A DNA stretch of 64,000 bases from contig DAIDME010000014.1 in the NCBI GenBank assembly GCA_027449125.1, forward strand, positions 62,001 to 126,000. The letters are read 5' to 3'. Source of the DNA: Solirubrobacterales bacterium. Lineage in GTDB: Bacteria; Actinomycetota; Thermoleophilia; Solirubrobacterales; Solirubrobacteraceae. The translations under genes and the position numbers were made by a program. The notes under the pieces are model-generated. The model was not told the origin of the DNA and did not search any database. It was given only the letters and a program-made list of their open reading frames with translations. This document shows positions 1-8,793 of this stretch, piece by piece (position 1 is the stretch's first letter; every line of letters starts with the position of its first letter).

Positions 1-1314
1 CGACTCGAGCACATCCGAGACCACGCGGATCGTGTAGGGAAAGTCGTCCTGGCTCGGGATCATCGGCACGAGCGCGCGCTCCGCGAGCGCGCCATGACCG
101 ATGTCGCGCCGCTTCGGCCCCCCCAGCCTGCCGGCCTCACCAACGCTGAACGGCGGGAAGTTGTAGTGGTGGAAGTAGCGCTTGGACGTCTCCAGGCCCA
201 GGGTGTCGAGGCGCATCTCCTCGCGCGTCGTGCCCAGCGCGACCGTGCTCAGAACCTGGGTCTGACCGCGGGTGAAGAGCGCCGAGCCGTGGGTCCGGGG
301 GGTAACGCCGACCTCGATGTCGATCTGGCGGATCTCGTCGGCACGGCGGCCGTCCGGACGGACCTTCTTGACCGCGATGCGCTCGCGGATCAGGGTCTTC
401 TCCAGCTTGTCGGCGGCACGCTGGGCGTGCGCCCGTGCCTCGGCGTAGCCTTCGCTCTCGGGATCGCCGGCGTAGCGCTCGACGATCTCGCCCTTCACAG
501 CCTCGGTCGCGGTCTGGCGCTCGAGCTTGTCCTCCACCTGCGTGGCGGCGTCGAGCGCTTCGCCGTGCGAGGCGACGACCTGCCGGTAGAGGTCCTCGTG
601 CACGCCTGGCGCCTCGAACGCGATCGCCGGCTTGCCCGCCTGGTTGCGCAGATCCACCTGCGCGGCACAGAGGCGCTTGATCGCGTCGTGAGCGATGTCC
701 AGGGCGTCGAGGATCTCCGCCTCCGGGATCTCGTTGGCGCCGGCCTCGACCATCGTGATCCCCTCGGCGGTGCCGGCGACGATCAGGTCGAGGTCGCTGC
801 CCTCGAGCAGATCCTCCTCGTTGGGGTTGACGACGAAGTTGCCGTCCACCTTGCCGATCCGGACGGCGCCGACCGCTGCGGCGACGGGTGCGCCCGACAG
901 CTGCAGGGCCGCTGAGGCCCCGTTGATCGCGAGGATGTCGTATGGGTTGACGTGGTCGACGCTGAGCGGCATCGCCACGAGCTGGGTCTCATAACGCCAA
1001 CCCTTGGGAAAGAGCGGCCGGATCGGACGGTCGATCATGCGCGCAGTGAGCGTCGCCTTCTCGCCGGCGCGACCCTCGCGCTTGAAGAACGAGCCCGGGA
1101 TGCGGCCGGCCGCATACATGCGCTCCTCGACGTCCACGGTCAGCGGCAGGAAGTCCGCGTCACGGAGATTGCCTATCACGGCGGTGCAGAGCACCATCGT
1201 CTCCCCCGCTTGGACGGCCACCGCTCCGCTCGCCTGCTTGGCGAGCTTGCCTGTCTCGAACGAGATCTCCTGGCCGGAGATCTCCACACAGACGCGCTTA
1301 ACAGCGTCAGACAT
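1..1314 (-). CDS. pnp: Polynucleotide phosphorylase, 3' end cut by window
   Basis: Phosphorolytic 3'-5' exoribonuclease of mRNA turnover. The 438 visible residues cover the first RNase PH domain (about 1-215), the helical linker (about 235-300) and the start of the second RNase PH domain (from about 320, with TRGQTQVLSTVALGT). The remaining second core, KH and S1 domains lie outside the window. The ATG at 1314 is preceded by an AAGGGA Shine-Dalgarno sequence with a 7-nt spacer. In many bacteria pnp directly follows rpsO. Here about 4.2 kb with a DUF559 gene, a TetR gene, a chemoreceptor-like gene and a peroxiredoxin gene lies between them, so pnp probably has its own promoter in the 78-bp gap upstream. 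Identification is secure. Confidence 0.97.
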   Translation of the reverse strand, partial: MSDAVKRVCVEISGQEISFETGKLAKQASGAVAVQAGETMVLCTAVIGNLRDADFLPLTVDVEERMYAAGRIPGSFFKREGRAGEKATLTARMIDRPIRPLFPKGWRYETQLVAMPLSVDHVNPYDILAINGASAALQLSGAPVAAAVGAVRIGKVDGNFVVNPNEEDLLEGSDLDLIVAGTAEGITMVEAGANEIPEAEILDALDIAHDAIKRLCAAQVDLRNQAGKPAIAFEAPGVHEDLYRQVVASHGEALDAATQVEDKLERQTATEAVKGEIVERYAGDPESEGYAEARAHAQRAADKLEKTLIRERIAVKKVRPDGRRADEIRQIDIEVGVTPRTHGSALFTRGQTQVLSTVALGTTREEMRLDTLGLETSKRYFHHYNFPPFSVGEAGRLGGPKRRDIGHGALAERALVPMIPSQDDFPYTIRVVSDVLES

Positions 1315-1392
1315 ATTCAGTTCCCTTCTGCTCCGCCCGTCGGTCGGCGAAGTGCTTCTCGTCTTATTTCTCTGTACCGAACGGGGATGATG

Positions 1393-2301
1393 CTAGCGGG
1401 TGCAGACGCGGTATCGCGACAGGATCGCCGCGAGCCGGCCAGCCTGGAGCGACGGTGCCGACCGCAAGCCCTCGCGCGTGATCCGGACCGTCGGCACCCC
1501 GCTGGCGGCGAGGATCATCGCGTCGGCGCCACGGTCCGCTTCGAACGCCCGCCTGGTTCCGTGCGTGCTCCAGCCGTCCAGCTCGACGATCAACCGGCCA
1601 GGCGTGAACAGTACGTCCACACGCACGCCACACACCAGCACGTTCATGCTGTATTCGGGCAGTCCGTAACGCGCCGCGAAGCGCTGCCAGTCGATCTCCA
1701 GCGCCGACCGCTTCGCCTCGCCATCGCTGGCCCCGGCGAGCGCGAGCAGCTTGGCCGACCCGGGATGGCGCGGGTTGCGGCGCGCCACATCGACCAGCGC
1801 GTCGTTACCAATCAGCCGACGCATCCGCAGCTCGTTGTGGAAGCAGTGCGGGTCGCGGGTGCGAGTCTGCGGCGCGATATCCAGCAGAGTCCGCGCGGCG
1901 CTGGTGACGCGCAACCCCGCCTGCACGCGCAGGTCGCGGCTCAGCAGACTCGTGCATCGCCGCAGCGGGAGCGTCGGAATTCGCAGCCGGCGCGGCGCGA
2001 CCAGCTCGAGCGGCCCCTCCGGCCAGTGCTGGTAAAGCATCCACAGCGCGGCCGCAGAGCGTCCGCAGAGGGCGCTGCCGGGTCCGGCAGCCAGGAGCGC
2101 GCCGTGAGCGCGGTCGGCTGGGCTGGTGGGCAGATGGCCAACTGCGTACACCCCGTGATGCACGCGCATCAGCAGCCCGCGGGCGACGCGGTACTGCACC
2201 GCTCGCCTACCCAGGCCGAGCTCGAGCAGCTGCGCGGTGGTGACGTGTCCCCCCTGGTCCCGCGCCAGGCGCGCGATCGCGAGGTTGAGGTTGGACTTCA
2301 C
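1393..2301 (-). CDS. AbiEi-like HTH / DUF559 (Vsr-like nuclease fold) protein
   Basis: About 302 residues. The N-terminal half (from HVTTAQLLELGLGRR) looks like the AbiEi antitoxin-type winged HTH and linker (GVYAVGH, SARTLLD). The C-terminal third matches DUF559, a Vsr/restriction-endonuclease-like fold, with VDVLF...LIVELDGWSTH supplying the acidic Asp/Glu-x-Asp residues. I chose the GTG at 2301 because the family homology starts there. The frame stays open upstream to a GTG at 2424, but that extension reads through a perfect 19-bp-arm palindrome (2332-2370). No clear Shine-Dalgarno sequence precedes 2301. A bipartite motif shared with two other loci lies at 2429-2463. A second family member is at 60307-61227. 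The function is unknown; a toxin-antitoxin or mobility role is possible but unproven. Confidence 0.75.
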   Translation of the reverse strand: MKSNLNLAIARLARDQGGHVTTAQLLELGLGRRAVQYRVARGLLMRVHHGVYAVGHLPTSPADRAHGALLAAGPGSALCGRSAAALWMLYQHWPEGPLELVAPRRLRIPTLPLRRCTSLLSRDLRVQAGLRVTSAARTLLDIAPQTRTRDPHCFHNELRMRRLIGNDALVDVARRNPRHPGSAKLLALAGASDGEAKRSALEIDWQRFAARYGLPEYSMNVLVCGVRVDVLFTPGRLIVELDGWSTHGTRRAFEADRGADAMILAASGVPTVRITREGLRSAPSLQAGRLAAILSRYRVCTR

Positions 2302-2331
2302 GATCTGATCGCTCGGCCGGCCGGCCTGAGG

Positions 2332-2370
2332 GGGGTCGCAAAGGCCCCATGATGGGGCCTTTGCGACCCC
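2332..2370. repeat. Perfect palindrome, 19-bp arms, 1-nt centre
   Basis: The left arm GGGGTCGCAAAGGCCCCAT (2332-2350) is exactly the reverse complement of 2352-2370 around a single G. It sits between the shared bipartite motif (2429-2463) and the likely GTG start of the DUF559 gene (2301), so it would lie in that gene's leader. There is no U-tract, so it is not a classical intrinsic terminator. Confidence 0.95.
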
Positions 2371-2428
2371 AACGCCGGTGCCGCGGCGCGTCGCGACGGG
2401 CGTATTGGCGGGGATCTCTCTCACAACA

Positions 2429-2463
2429 CAATGGAGGCTTTAGGGCGGCACTTTCGACCCCCC
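2429..2463 (-). promoter_or_regulatory. Shared bipartite motif, copy A
   Basis: On the minus strand this reads GGGGGGTCGA, 15 nt, GCCTCCATTG. The same two 10-mers with exactly 15 nt between them occur at 46835-46869 and 60284-60318. In this copy the spacer overlaps a 14-mer, GAAAGTGCCGCCCT, that also occurs just upstream of copy C (60266-60279). It is 128 nt upstream of the DUF559 start. The function is unknown. Confidence 0.8.
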
Positions 2464-2613
2464 CAACAACCGGTCGAGTCCGCAAATTGCGCAGACTTCG
2501 CGCCCGACGGTCCACGGCGCCCAACACGAGCCCGCGTCTGGTCCTGGGCAGCTTCCGTCCGGTGGCGAGAGCGCGGCGCAAAAGCGGACCCGAGGTTCCG
2601 CTTACGCGCGACA

Positions 2614-2635
2614 AGTGGACTGACAGGTCCACTTC
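2614..2635. promoter_or_regulatory. TetR-type operator palindrome
   Basis: AAGTGGAC-N6-GTCCACTT is a perfect inverted repeat with 8-bp arms, about 106 bp upstream of the TetR gene at 2742. Its form is typical of operators bound by TetR-family dimers. The only gene facing away on the other side is the DUF559 gene, so autoregulation is the simplest inference. The rest of the 2425-2741 gap holds the bipartite motif and no convincing gene. Confidence 0.7.
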
Positions 2636-2741
2636 ACCTCTGCGGGCGCCGGCGACGAGCCGGACGCACGCAGACGAGCACCCACCGGCCGATCGGCCGC
2701 GGACCCACCACGGACGGTCTGCGACGTGAGAGACTCTGACC

Positions 2742-3341
2742 GTGCGGAAGGATGCCGAGCGCAACCGTGAGCGTCTGCTCGAGGCCGCCGACCGGATGTT
2801 CCGTGAGCGCGGCATCGACGTCAGCGTCGGCGAGATCGCCGGCGCCGCCGGCCTTGGCCGGGCGACCCTGTTTCGAAACTTCGCCAGCAAGCATGAGCTG
2901 ATCGCCGCAGTCCTGGGCGAGCGGGTCGGCGAGCTGCTCGCCTACAGCCGCCGGTTGCTGGAACAGGATCCCGATGATGCCGAGGTCACTTTCACCTTCG
3001 CAACCGGACTCGTCGCACGGCTCGCAGAAAACCGCGCGCTCATGCAGGCAGCCACCGATGAGCTGCCGCAGCCCTCACCGGCGCTCGCGCGCGCACACAC
3101 GGCGCTGCTGGAGCTTATGGGTGCACTGCTCGCACGCGGCAAGCGCGCCGGCGCCGTCCGTCCCGAGGCGACGGCGACCGACCTCATGGCCCTCATAAAA
3201 GGGGTCTGCGTGCTTCCCCCGCCCGGCCAGCAGGCAGCCCCCGAGACGGTCATCCGGCAGCTGGATCTGGTGCGCGCGGCGCTCACAACGCCGGCGTACT
3301 CACAGCCGCTCCGCGGCCGGCCGGCGCCGCTGCCGGCGTGA
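2742..3341 (+). CDS. TetR family transcriptional regulator
   Basis: A DNA-binding repressor of 199 residues with the usual TetR plan. The N-terminal helix-turn-helix spans about residues 28-47 (VSVGEIAGAAGLGRATLFRNF), and an all-helical ligand and dimer domain follows. The start is a GTG at 2742, and an operator-like palindrome lies at 2614-2635. No obvious target gene is adjacent: upstream is a DUF559 gene on the opposite strand and downstream is a convergent chemoreceptor-like gene. Autoregulation plus distant targets is likely, and the ligand is unknown. Confidence 0.9.
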   Translation: MRKDAERNRERLLEAADRMFRERGIDVSVGEIAGAAGLGRATLFRNFASKHELIAAVLGERVGELLAYSRRLLEQDPDDAEVTFTFATGLVARLAENRALMQAATDELPQPSPALARAHTALLELMGALLARGKRAGAVRPEATATDLMALIKGVCVLPPPGQQAAPETVIRQLDLVRAALTTPAYSQPLRGRPAPLPA

Positions 3342-3348
3342 GCGAACC

Positions 3349-4992
3349 CTAAGCGCTGAGCTTCGCGGGATCGACCCCGAGGCTGAGCGCGCCAAACAGC
3401 TGGTCGTGCACGTACAGCGGCACGCTCAGGGTCGTCAGCACGGCGCCCGTGTCGCGCAGGTAGCTCTGGACGAGCACCTCGACGCCGGGCGCCAGTGGGT
3501 CGCGACGCAGCCTGCCGCCCAGCTTGTCCAGCTCGCCGCGCGTGTACGGGCGCAACTCCAGGTCGTCCAGACCAAGCCCCATGCGTGCCGCTCTCGTCAG
3601 CGGCCGTGAGTCGAGGAAGAAGCGCTTGGTCCGGTTCTTGGCGAGGTCGACGGCAGGGTCGCCGGTGATGGGCGCGGAGACCGCCGTGTTGTGCGCGCAC
3701 GCATAGGCGTTGAGGTCGAGCGGCAGAGCAAAGACCATCGCCGGGTCCTCGTCGAGCGCCGCGTCCATGGGGACCATCATCTGCAGGTCGACCAGCGCGT
3801 CGTAGGCGGTGTGATACTTGGGCGGATTGAAACCGGACGCCTGCGCGCGGCTGACGTCGAAGAGGCGACCGAAGCGCGCGATCGAGGCGGGGGTGTTGGC
3901 CTCCTCATAGCTCAGCGCGAGCAGCTGATCGAGCCTGACCAGGCGCTCGTCCACGACCCCCTCGAGCACGCCCTGGAGCTCAACCGCCAGGTTCTGCGCG
4001 AGCGCGCAGAGCCGCGAGAAGCGGCTGCCGGTGTCGTACCGCGTGATCACGGCAGAGGCACGCTCGAGCCCGCGGGCGAGCTCCTGCTGACGCTCGGTCT
4101 CAGCCCGCGTCTGCTCGTCGATCCCGGCGCTTGCATCGGCGACCTCGTGCACACGCGCCTCAACCACGTGAATGTCTGCCATCTGCTCCTGCGAGAGGGC
4201 TGCGATCTCGGTCATGGACGCGGTCGAGCTGTTGACCAGCTCGACGATGCGCTCGAGCGCCTGACGGCCGCTCACGGCCTCGTCGGCGCTGCGCTGCGCG
4301 AGCTCGTGGGCGCTCGCCGACGCACGCTCGATCACCTGCATCTGCTCCCGCGTGCGGACGACCGTCTCCCGGATCTGCGTCGTCTGCTTTGCGGTCTCGG
4401 TCGCGAGGCGCTTCACCTCCTCCGCGACGACGGCGAAGCCGCGGCCGTGCTCCCCGGCGTGGGCGGCCTCGATCGCCGCGTTGAGCGCGAGCAGCTTGGT
4501 CTGGTTGGCGATCCCCTCGATGATCGCCGAGAACGACGCGATGCTCGCCACCTCGTTGGTCGCCAGGCTGGTGACGAGCTCGTGGACGCGGCCGGAGTCG
4601 TCGTTGATGTGTCCGACCGCATCGATCAGGCTGCCGAGCACGCGCGTGCCGCGCTCACTCTCGCCGTGCAGCTCCGTCGCTACCTCGGCCGCTCTGGTCG
4701 CCGACTCCGCCATCTCGCGCGAGGACTGCCCGAGCGAGTCGACCCGCTCGGCCACCTGATTGATCTGAGCGCTCAGGCGCTCCACCTCGTCACTGACGAC
4801 CCTGACCGAGACGGCGCTCCTCGCCGCCCCCGTTGAGAACTCCGAGATCACCGTGGCGAGCGCATCGATCGCCTTCACGAACCCGGCGCTCACCGTGCCG
4901 AGCTCGTCCTGGCGTTCAGCCAGCCTCGCCAGGGGCCACCTGCCGTGCTCGTCCACGAGCGTCTCGTCCTGTTCGGCTGAGAGCAAAGTCAC
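3349..4992 (-). CDS. Soluble methyl-accepting chemotaxis-type protein with C-terminal sensor domain
   Basis: About 547 residues from the GTG at 4992, chosen because the frame further upstream overlaps the peroxiredoxin gene. Long coiled coils flank the conserved signalling hairpin tip (about 158-196, containing [24 protein letters not shown]), which is the CheA/CheW-contacting region of methyl-accepting proteins. No transmembrane segment is visible. The C-terminal 200 residues look like a periplasmic-type Cache/PDC sensor module ([18 protein letters not shown]), which is unusual because it follows the signalling domain and should be cytoplasmic. No che genes are in the window. It could act in chemotaxis or another CheA-linked pathway. 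Confidence 0.8.
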   Translation of the reverse strand: MTLLSAEQDETLVDEHGRWPLARLAERQDELGTVSAGFVKAIDALATVISEFSTGAARSAVSVRVVSDEVERLSAQINQVAERVDSLGQSSREMAESATRAAEVATELHGESERGTRVLGSLIDAVGHINDDSGRVHELVTSLATNEVASIASFSAIIEGIANQTKLLALNAAIEAAHAGEHGRGFAVVAEEVKRLATETAKQTTQIRETVVRTREQMQVIERASASAHELAQRSADEAVSGRQALERIVELVNSSTASMTEIAALSQEQMADIHVVEARVHEVADASAGIDEQTRAETERQQELARGLERASAVITRYDTGSRFSRLCALAQNLAVELQGVLEGVVDERLVRLDQLLALSYEEANTPASIARFGRLFDVSRAQASGFNPPKYHTAYDALVDLQMMVPMDAALDEDPAMVFALPLDLNAYACAHNTAVSAPITGDPAVDLAKNRTKRFFLDSRPLTRAARMGLGLDDLELRPYTRGELDKLGGRLRRDPLAPGVEVLVQSYLRDTGAVLTTLSVPLYVHDQLFGALSLGVDPAKLSA

Positions 4993-5089
4993 GCTACCGC
5001 GATAGATCGGATCAGTGATGGCGGTGCCATCGTCTGACCCTGTTAATCGGCCGCCGTGCCGTCGCCTTGAGCGACCGCCACGGCGCGCC

Positions 5090-5548
5090 TCAGACTGCGT
5101 CCAGGCCCGCGAAGATGAGGTCCGCCCCGGGCAGATCGCCGGGCGAGTCGGCCTGGTAGCTCCAGGCCACGGTCGCATCGGGGCCGATGACGAACAGCGC
5201 CCGCTGCGGGAAGCCACCGGGGTGGTAGACGCCGAAGGCTCGGCAGGTCTCACCCTTGGGTTCGAAGTCGGATAGCTGCTCGATCTCGACGCCGAGCTTG
5301 TCCTTGAACGCCGCCTGGGTCCAGACCGAGTCGCACGAGACGCCGTAAAGCGTCGCCCCGCGCTGCGTGAAGTCATCAAGCAGCCCGTTGTAAACGCTCA
5401 GCTGATCGGTGCAGACGGGGCTGAAGGCGAACGGGTAGAAGACCAGGACGGTGGTCTTGCCGGCGAGGTCGGCACGTGTGAACGGCTCTCCGTCGTGGCG
5501 ACCAAGGTTGAACTCCGGCGCAGGCGATCCGGCGGGCAGGGGGCTCAC
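5090..5548 (-). CDS. Peroxiredoxin (AhpE/Bcp-like)
   Basis: A thiol peroxidase of 152 residues that reduces hydrogen peroxide and organic hydroperoxides. The peroxidatic cysteine is Cys46 in [12 protein letters not shown]; Cys72 and Cys102 are candidate resolving cysteines. The fold is complete at the usual AhpE/Bcp length. Its ATG overlaps the rpsO stop by 4 bp, so it is translationally coupled to the ribosomal operon, which is an odd place for an oxidative-stress enzyme. The protein could equally be annotated as a redoxin-domain protein; the exact subclass is not settled by sequence inspection. Confidence 0.9.
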   Translation of the reverse strand: MSPLPAGSPAPEFNLGRHDGEPFTRADLAGKTTVLVFYPFAFSPVCTDQLSVYNGLLDDFTQRGATLYGVSCDSVWTQAAFKDKLGVEIEQLSDFEPKGETCRAFGVYHPGGFPQRALFVIGPDATVAWSYQADSPGDLPGADLIFAGLDAV

Positions 5549-5814
5549 TTCCGCAGCCCCAGTTCCTTGACGAGCGCGCGGTAGCGCTCGAGATCGGAGC
5601 GCTCGAGGTAGCGCAGGAAGCGCCGCCGCTGGCCGACGAGCATGAGCAGGCCTCGCCGTGAGTGATGGTCCTTCTTGTGGGTGCGCAGATGGTCGGTGAG
5701 CTGGTTGATGCGCTCTGTCAGAAGCGCCACTTGGACCTCTGTCTTGCCGGTGTCGTGCGAGCTTTCACCGAACCGCTCAATGAGCTGCGCCTTCTTTTCC
5801 TGTGTGAGACTCAT
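5545..5814 (-). CDS. rpsO: Ribosomal protein S15
   Basis: Small-subunit protein of 89 residues that binds 16S rRNA and is needed for platform assembly. It shows the family signature [17 protein letters not shown] and the basic [21 protein letters not shown] segment. Its ATG overlaps the ribF stop (ATGA), and its stop overlaps the peroxiredoxin start. It lies at the 3' part of the truB-ribF-rpsO cluster. pnp, its common downstream neighbour, is displaced about 4.2 kb. Confidence 0.98.
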   Translation of the reverse strand: MSLTQEKKAQLIERFGESSHDTGKTEVQVALLTERINQLTDHLRTHKKDHHSRRGLLMLVGQRRRFLRYLERSDLERYRALVKELGLRK

Positions 5815-6689
5815 GTGAGCACCGAGCCTAGCAGTTTGCGGGTCTGTTCCACGTCGCGCCGCATCTGCGCGACGAGCTCGTCCACGGCGGCGAAGCGCTG
5901 CTCGTCGCGGAGCCGCGCGACGAACTCCACGCTGAGGCTCTGGCCGTAGAGGTCGCCCCGAAAGTCGAGCAGGAACGCCTCCACGAGCGTCCCGAGCCCC
6001 GCGCCGAACGTCGGCCGGACACCGACGTTGACCGCGGCCATGTGCTCCCCCACCCTGCAAGCGTACACGCCGTTACCGGGACAGGCGAGCATCGGGTCCG
6101 GAACGATGTTGGCGGTTGGGAAGCCCAGCTCGCGTCCCCGCTGGTCGCCCGCCACGACCGTGCCCTGCAGGACGAAGTCATACCCGAGCAGCTGGGCCGC
6201 CGCACGCACGTCACCGCCTGCGACCAGCGTGCGGATGCGGCTGGACGAGACCGCAGCCCCGCCCACCTCGACCAGGTCGACCACGCGCGTCGTGAAGCGC
6301 GGGTCGGCCGCGAGCCGGCTCGCGTCGCCCCGTGCGCCATGCCCGAAGCGAAAGTTGACGCCGACCGAGACGCTGGTGGCGGCCAGCGTGCGGACCAACA
6401 CCCGATCGATGAACTCACCCGGCGTGAGCGCCGCGAACTCGGCGTCGAAGGCGATCACGACGAGCTCCTCGACCCCGAGGGCCTCGAGCAGCTCGCGCTT
6501 GCGGTCGAAGCTCGTGAGCAGTCTCGGCGCCGCTGACGGCTTCACCACCGCCGCCGGGTGCGGCTCGAAGGTCAGCACCGTGCCGTTGTCGGCGATCACC
6601 TCACGGTGACCGAGATGAACGCCGTCAAACTGGCCCACCGCCACGCGCCGGGCGTGTGGCCGCACCTCACTCAAGCCAAGGACACGCAT
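5811..6689 (-). CDS. ribF: Bifunctional riboflavin kinase / FAD synthetase
   Basis: Converts riboflavin to FMN and then FAD. The protein has 292 residues from the ATG at 6689. The N-terminal adenylyltransferase domain has [21 protein letters not shown] and SSSRIR. The C-terminal kinase domain has the GFPTAN motif and the beta-barrel ending LVEAFLLDF. Only 13 bp separate it from truB, and its stop overlaps rpsO by 4 bp. Longer upstream frames are out of register with the family start, which is at MRVLGLSEV. Confidence 0.96.
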   Translation of the reverse strand: MRVLGLSEVRPHARRVAVGQFDGVHLGHREVIADNGTVLTFEPHPAAVVKPSAAPRLLTSFDRKRELLEALGVEELVVIAFDAEFAALTPGEFIDRVLVRTLAATSVSVGVNFRFGHGARGDASRLAADPRFTTRVVDLVEVGGAAVSSSRIRTLVAGGDVRAAAQLLGYDFVLQGTVVAGDQRGRELGFPTANIVPDPMLACPGNGVYACRVGEHMAAVNVGVRPTFGAGLGTLVEAFLLDFRGDLYGQSLSVEFVARLRDEQRFAAVDELVAQMRRDVEQTRKLLGSVLT

Positions 6690-6702
6690 CGAGAGAGCAA
6701 GG

Positions 6703-7359
6703 CTAGTCGCTGGACTCGATCTGGCGGAGCGCCTGCTCCAGCGGGAGCAGGCGCTCCGGATCGGCGTCGCGCACGTCAAAGCTGCCGATCCGGGTACGTC
6801 GCAGCGCCACGCAATAGGCGTCCCCCAGGTCGGCGATCAGCGAGCGCACGTAAGTGCCGGACGAGCACTCGATGACGAAGTCACGCTGGTCGCCGTCCCG
6901 GCGCGTCTCCTGGAAGCGATGCACCGTGACCTCGCGCTCGGGCAGCTCGAAGCTCACGCCGGCGCGGGCCAGCGCGTACGCTCGGCGCCCCCCCACCTTG
7001 ACCGCCGAGTAGGCCGGCGGCCGCTGGCGCAGCACCCCGGTCGGCAGGCTCAGATCGCCCTCAGGGACCCTGCCGGTCAGCGTGATCTCGCCCTCCGGGT
7101 CACCGGTGCTGGACAGCGCGCCGAAGCGCGCGGTGACCTCGTATCGCTTCGGCAGCGCCATCACGAAGCGTTGGGCGCGGGTCGCGCGACCGACCAGCAC
7201 GATCAGCAGCCCGGTCGCGAAGGGGTCGAGCGTGCCGGCGTGTCCGACTTTCGACTCGCGGCCGAGGCGCCGGCGGATCTGCAGCACCACGTCGTGCGAG
7301 GTGATGCCGGCGGGCTTGTCGAAGAGCAGCAACCCGTCGTGCGCGGCCGGGGCGCTCAC
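6703..7359 (-). CDS. truB: tRNA pseudouridine(55) synthase TruB
   Basis: Isomerises U55 in the T-loop of tRNAs. The protein has 218 residues with the catalytic Asp45 in GHAGTLDPFATGLL and the KRYEVTARFG and RPPAYSAVKVGGRRAY motifs. It is shorter than the E. coli enzyme and lacks most of the C-terminal PUA-like extension, as is common in compact bacterial TruB. The start overlaps the end of nrnA by 4 bp. Confidence 0.95.
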   Translation of the reverse strand: MSAPAAHDGLLLFDKPAGITSHDVVLQIRRRLGRESKVGHAGTLDPFATGLLIVLVGRATRAQRFVMALPKRYEVTARFGALSSTGDPEGEITLTGRVPEGDLSLPTGVLRQRPPAYSAVKVGGRRAYALARAGVSFELPEREVTVHRFQETRRDGDQRDFVIECSSGTYVRSLIADLGDAYCVALRRTRIGSFDVRDADPERLLPLEQALRQIESSD

Positions 7360-8408
7360 CGCGCTCCCGCGAGCTCGCGCAGCTGCGCCGCGAGCGCGTC
7401 GCGCAGGAAGCTGACGAGTTCCTCCCAGCCCATCGTCGTACTGAAGCCGGCGGCGGCCCGGTGGCCGCCGCCGCCCTGCAGCCGGGCGATCGCCGAGACG
7501 TCCAGGCGCGTGTCCGCCGCACGCAGCGAGACCTTCCGTCGAAGATGACCGTCTGCGCCGGCGGGCTCGCCGTCCAGCCGGTCTCGGGCGAGCGCGGCGA
7601 CGGCCGTGCCGCGCACGGCTCGCAGGTGGTCGATCACCCCTTCCGCGTAGCTCTCCTGGGCGCCGGCCGCGGCGAAGTCCTCGGCGCTGAGGTAAGCCAC
7701 CGTCAGGCGTCCATCGTCGTAGCGCTGCGCCTTGGCCAGCCCGCGGGCGAGCAGCGTCAGCTTCCCGAACGGTATGTCCTCGTACACCCGCTGGTAGACG
7801 TCATGCACGTCGACGCCCACCTCGATCAGCTCGGCCGCCATCCGGTGGGCGCGCGGGCCCGTGTTCTCGTACATGAAGCAGCCCGTGTCGGTGATCAGGC
7901 CGACGTAGAGCGCCGTCGCCAGATCCAGGCCGATGGGTACGCCGAGCGCGTGCGCGAGATCCCACACCATCTCCGCCGTGCAGGAGGCGCTGGGGTCGAC
8001 GTGGTTGACGCTGCCGAAGCGGCTGTTGTCGTGGTGATGATCGACGTTGATGATCGTGCCCCAGCCCTCGCGCGGACGCAGCCGCTCGGCGGCGGGATTG
8101 CGCTCGATGTTGCCGCAGTCGACGAAGATCACGGTGCGATCCGCGACGTCCGCGGGCGCCTGCGTGATCACCCCCTCGAACGGCAGAAACCGGTACTCGC
8201 AAGGGAGCGGGAGGTCCCCCTCGGCGACGAACATGACGCTGTCGTGACCGAGGGCGAGCAGCAGCTCGTGCATGCCGAGCAGCGAGCCCAGCGCGTCACC
8301 GTCCGGGTGCTCGTGGGTGACCACCACGGCGCGGCCAGGCTCGCGCAGCTGGTCGAGCACCGCGGCACGGCCGTCGTGGGACGGGGCGGCCTCAGTCGTG
8401 CTGTGCAT
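7356..8408 (-). CDS. nrnA: DHH-family oligoribonuclease / pAp phosphatase NrnA
   Basis: Degrades nanoRNAs and 3',5'-pAp. The protein has 350 residues with the DHH phosphoesterase motifs HEHPDGD (32-38), VDCG, the DHH triad in INVDHHHDN (123-125) and the DHHA1 glycine-rich GGGGHRAAAGF near residue 312. The place between rbfA and truB is the conserved Gram-positive and actinobacterial arrangement. Its start overlaps the 3' end of rbfA by 17 bp. Confidence 0.93.
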   Translation of the reverse strand: MHSTTEAAPSHDGRAAVLDQLREPGRAVVVTHEHPDGDALGSLLGMHELLLALGHDSVMFVAEGDLPLPCEYRFLPFEGVITQAPADVADRTVIFVDCGNIERNPAAERLRPREGWGTIINVDHHHDNSRFGSVNHVDPSASCTAEMVWDLAHALGVPIGLDLATALYVGLITDTGCFMYENTGPRAHRMAAELIEVGVDVHDVYQRVYEDIPFGKLTLLARGLAKAQRYDDGRLTVAYLSAEDFAAAGAQESYAEGVIDHLRAVRGTAVAALARDRLDGEPAGADGHLRRKVSLRAADTRLDVSAIARLQGGGGHRAAAGFSTTMGWEELVSFLRDALAAQLRELAGAR

Positions 8409-8763
8409 CGGCTCCGCCGGCGGTCGGCACTTCAGCCAAGAGGCGCGTGATGCGCATCCCGCGCTGCACCGACTCGTCGTAGTCGAAGCTCAGGGTCGGG
8501 GTGCGCTTGAGCCGCAGGGCGTGAGCCACCTGCGCCTGCAGGTAGCCGTGCGCGGCCTGCAGGCACTCGAGGCTCTCGGCTCGCTGATGCTCATCGCCGA
8601 GTACGCTCACGTAGACCCGCGCGTGGCGCAGATCCGGGCTGGTCTTGACGCCGGTCACGGTCACGAATCCGAGTCTCGGGTCCTGCAGGTGGGTGGCGAT
8701 CGCTTCCCCGAGCACTGTCCGCATCGCCTCATCGACGCGCCGCATTCTCGCACCACCGCTCAT
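8392..8763 (-). CDS. rbfA: Ribosome-binding factor A
   Basis: A cold-shock-associated 30S maturation factor that binds near the 5' end of 16S rRNA. The protein has 123 residues with a single KH-like domain (MRRVDEAMRTVLGEAIA, FVTVTGVKTSPDLRHARVYVS, TLSFDYDESVQRGMRI). It lies 30 bp downstream of infB and overlaps nrnA, matching the canonical nusA-infB-rbfA operon. Confidence 0.95.
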   Translation of the reverse strand: MSGGARMRRVDEAMRTVLGEAIATHLQDPRLGFVTVTGVKTSPDLRHARVYVSVLGDEHQRAESLECLQAAHGYLQAQVAHALRLKRTPTLSFDYDESVQRGMRITRLLAEVPTAGGADAQHD

Positions 8764-8793
8764 CTCCCGTCAGCCGACCGCGCGCGTCCTGCC

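Noticed and set aside
94..2352. Long open frames on the plus strand opposite pnp and the DUF559 gene
   Set aside because: Arg/His/Leu-rich antisense frames typical of high-GC DNA; the minus-strand products are clear family members.
2302..2424. DUF559 coding sequence extended to the GTG at 2424
   Set aside because: The extension reads through the perfect palindrome and has no similarity to the family's start; kept only as an alternative.
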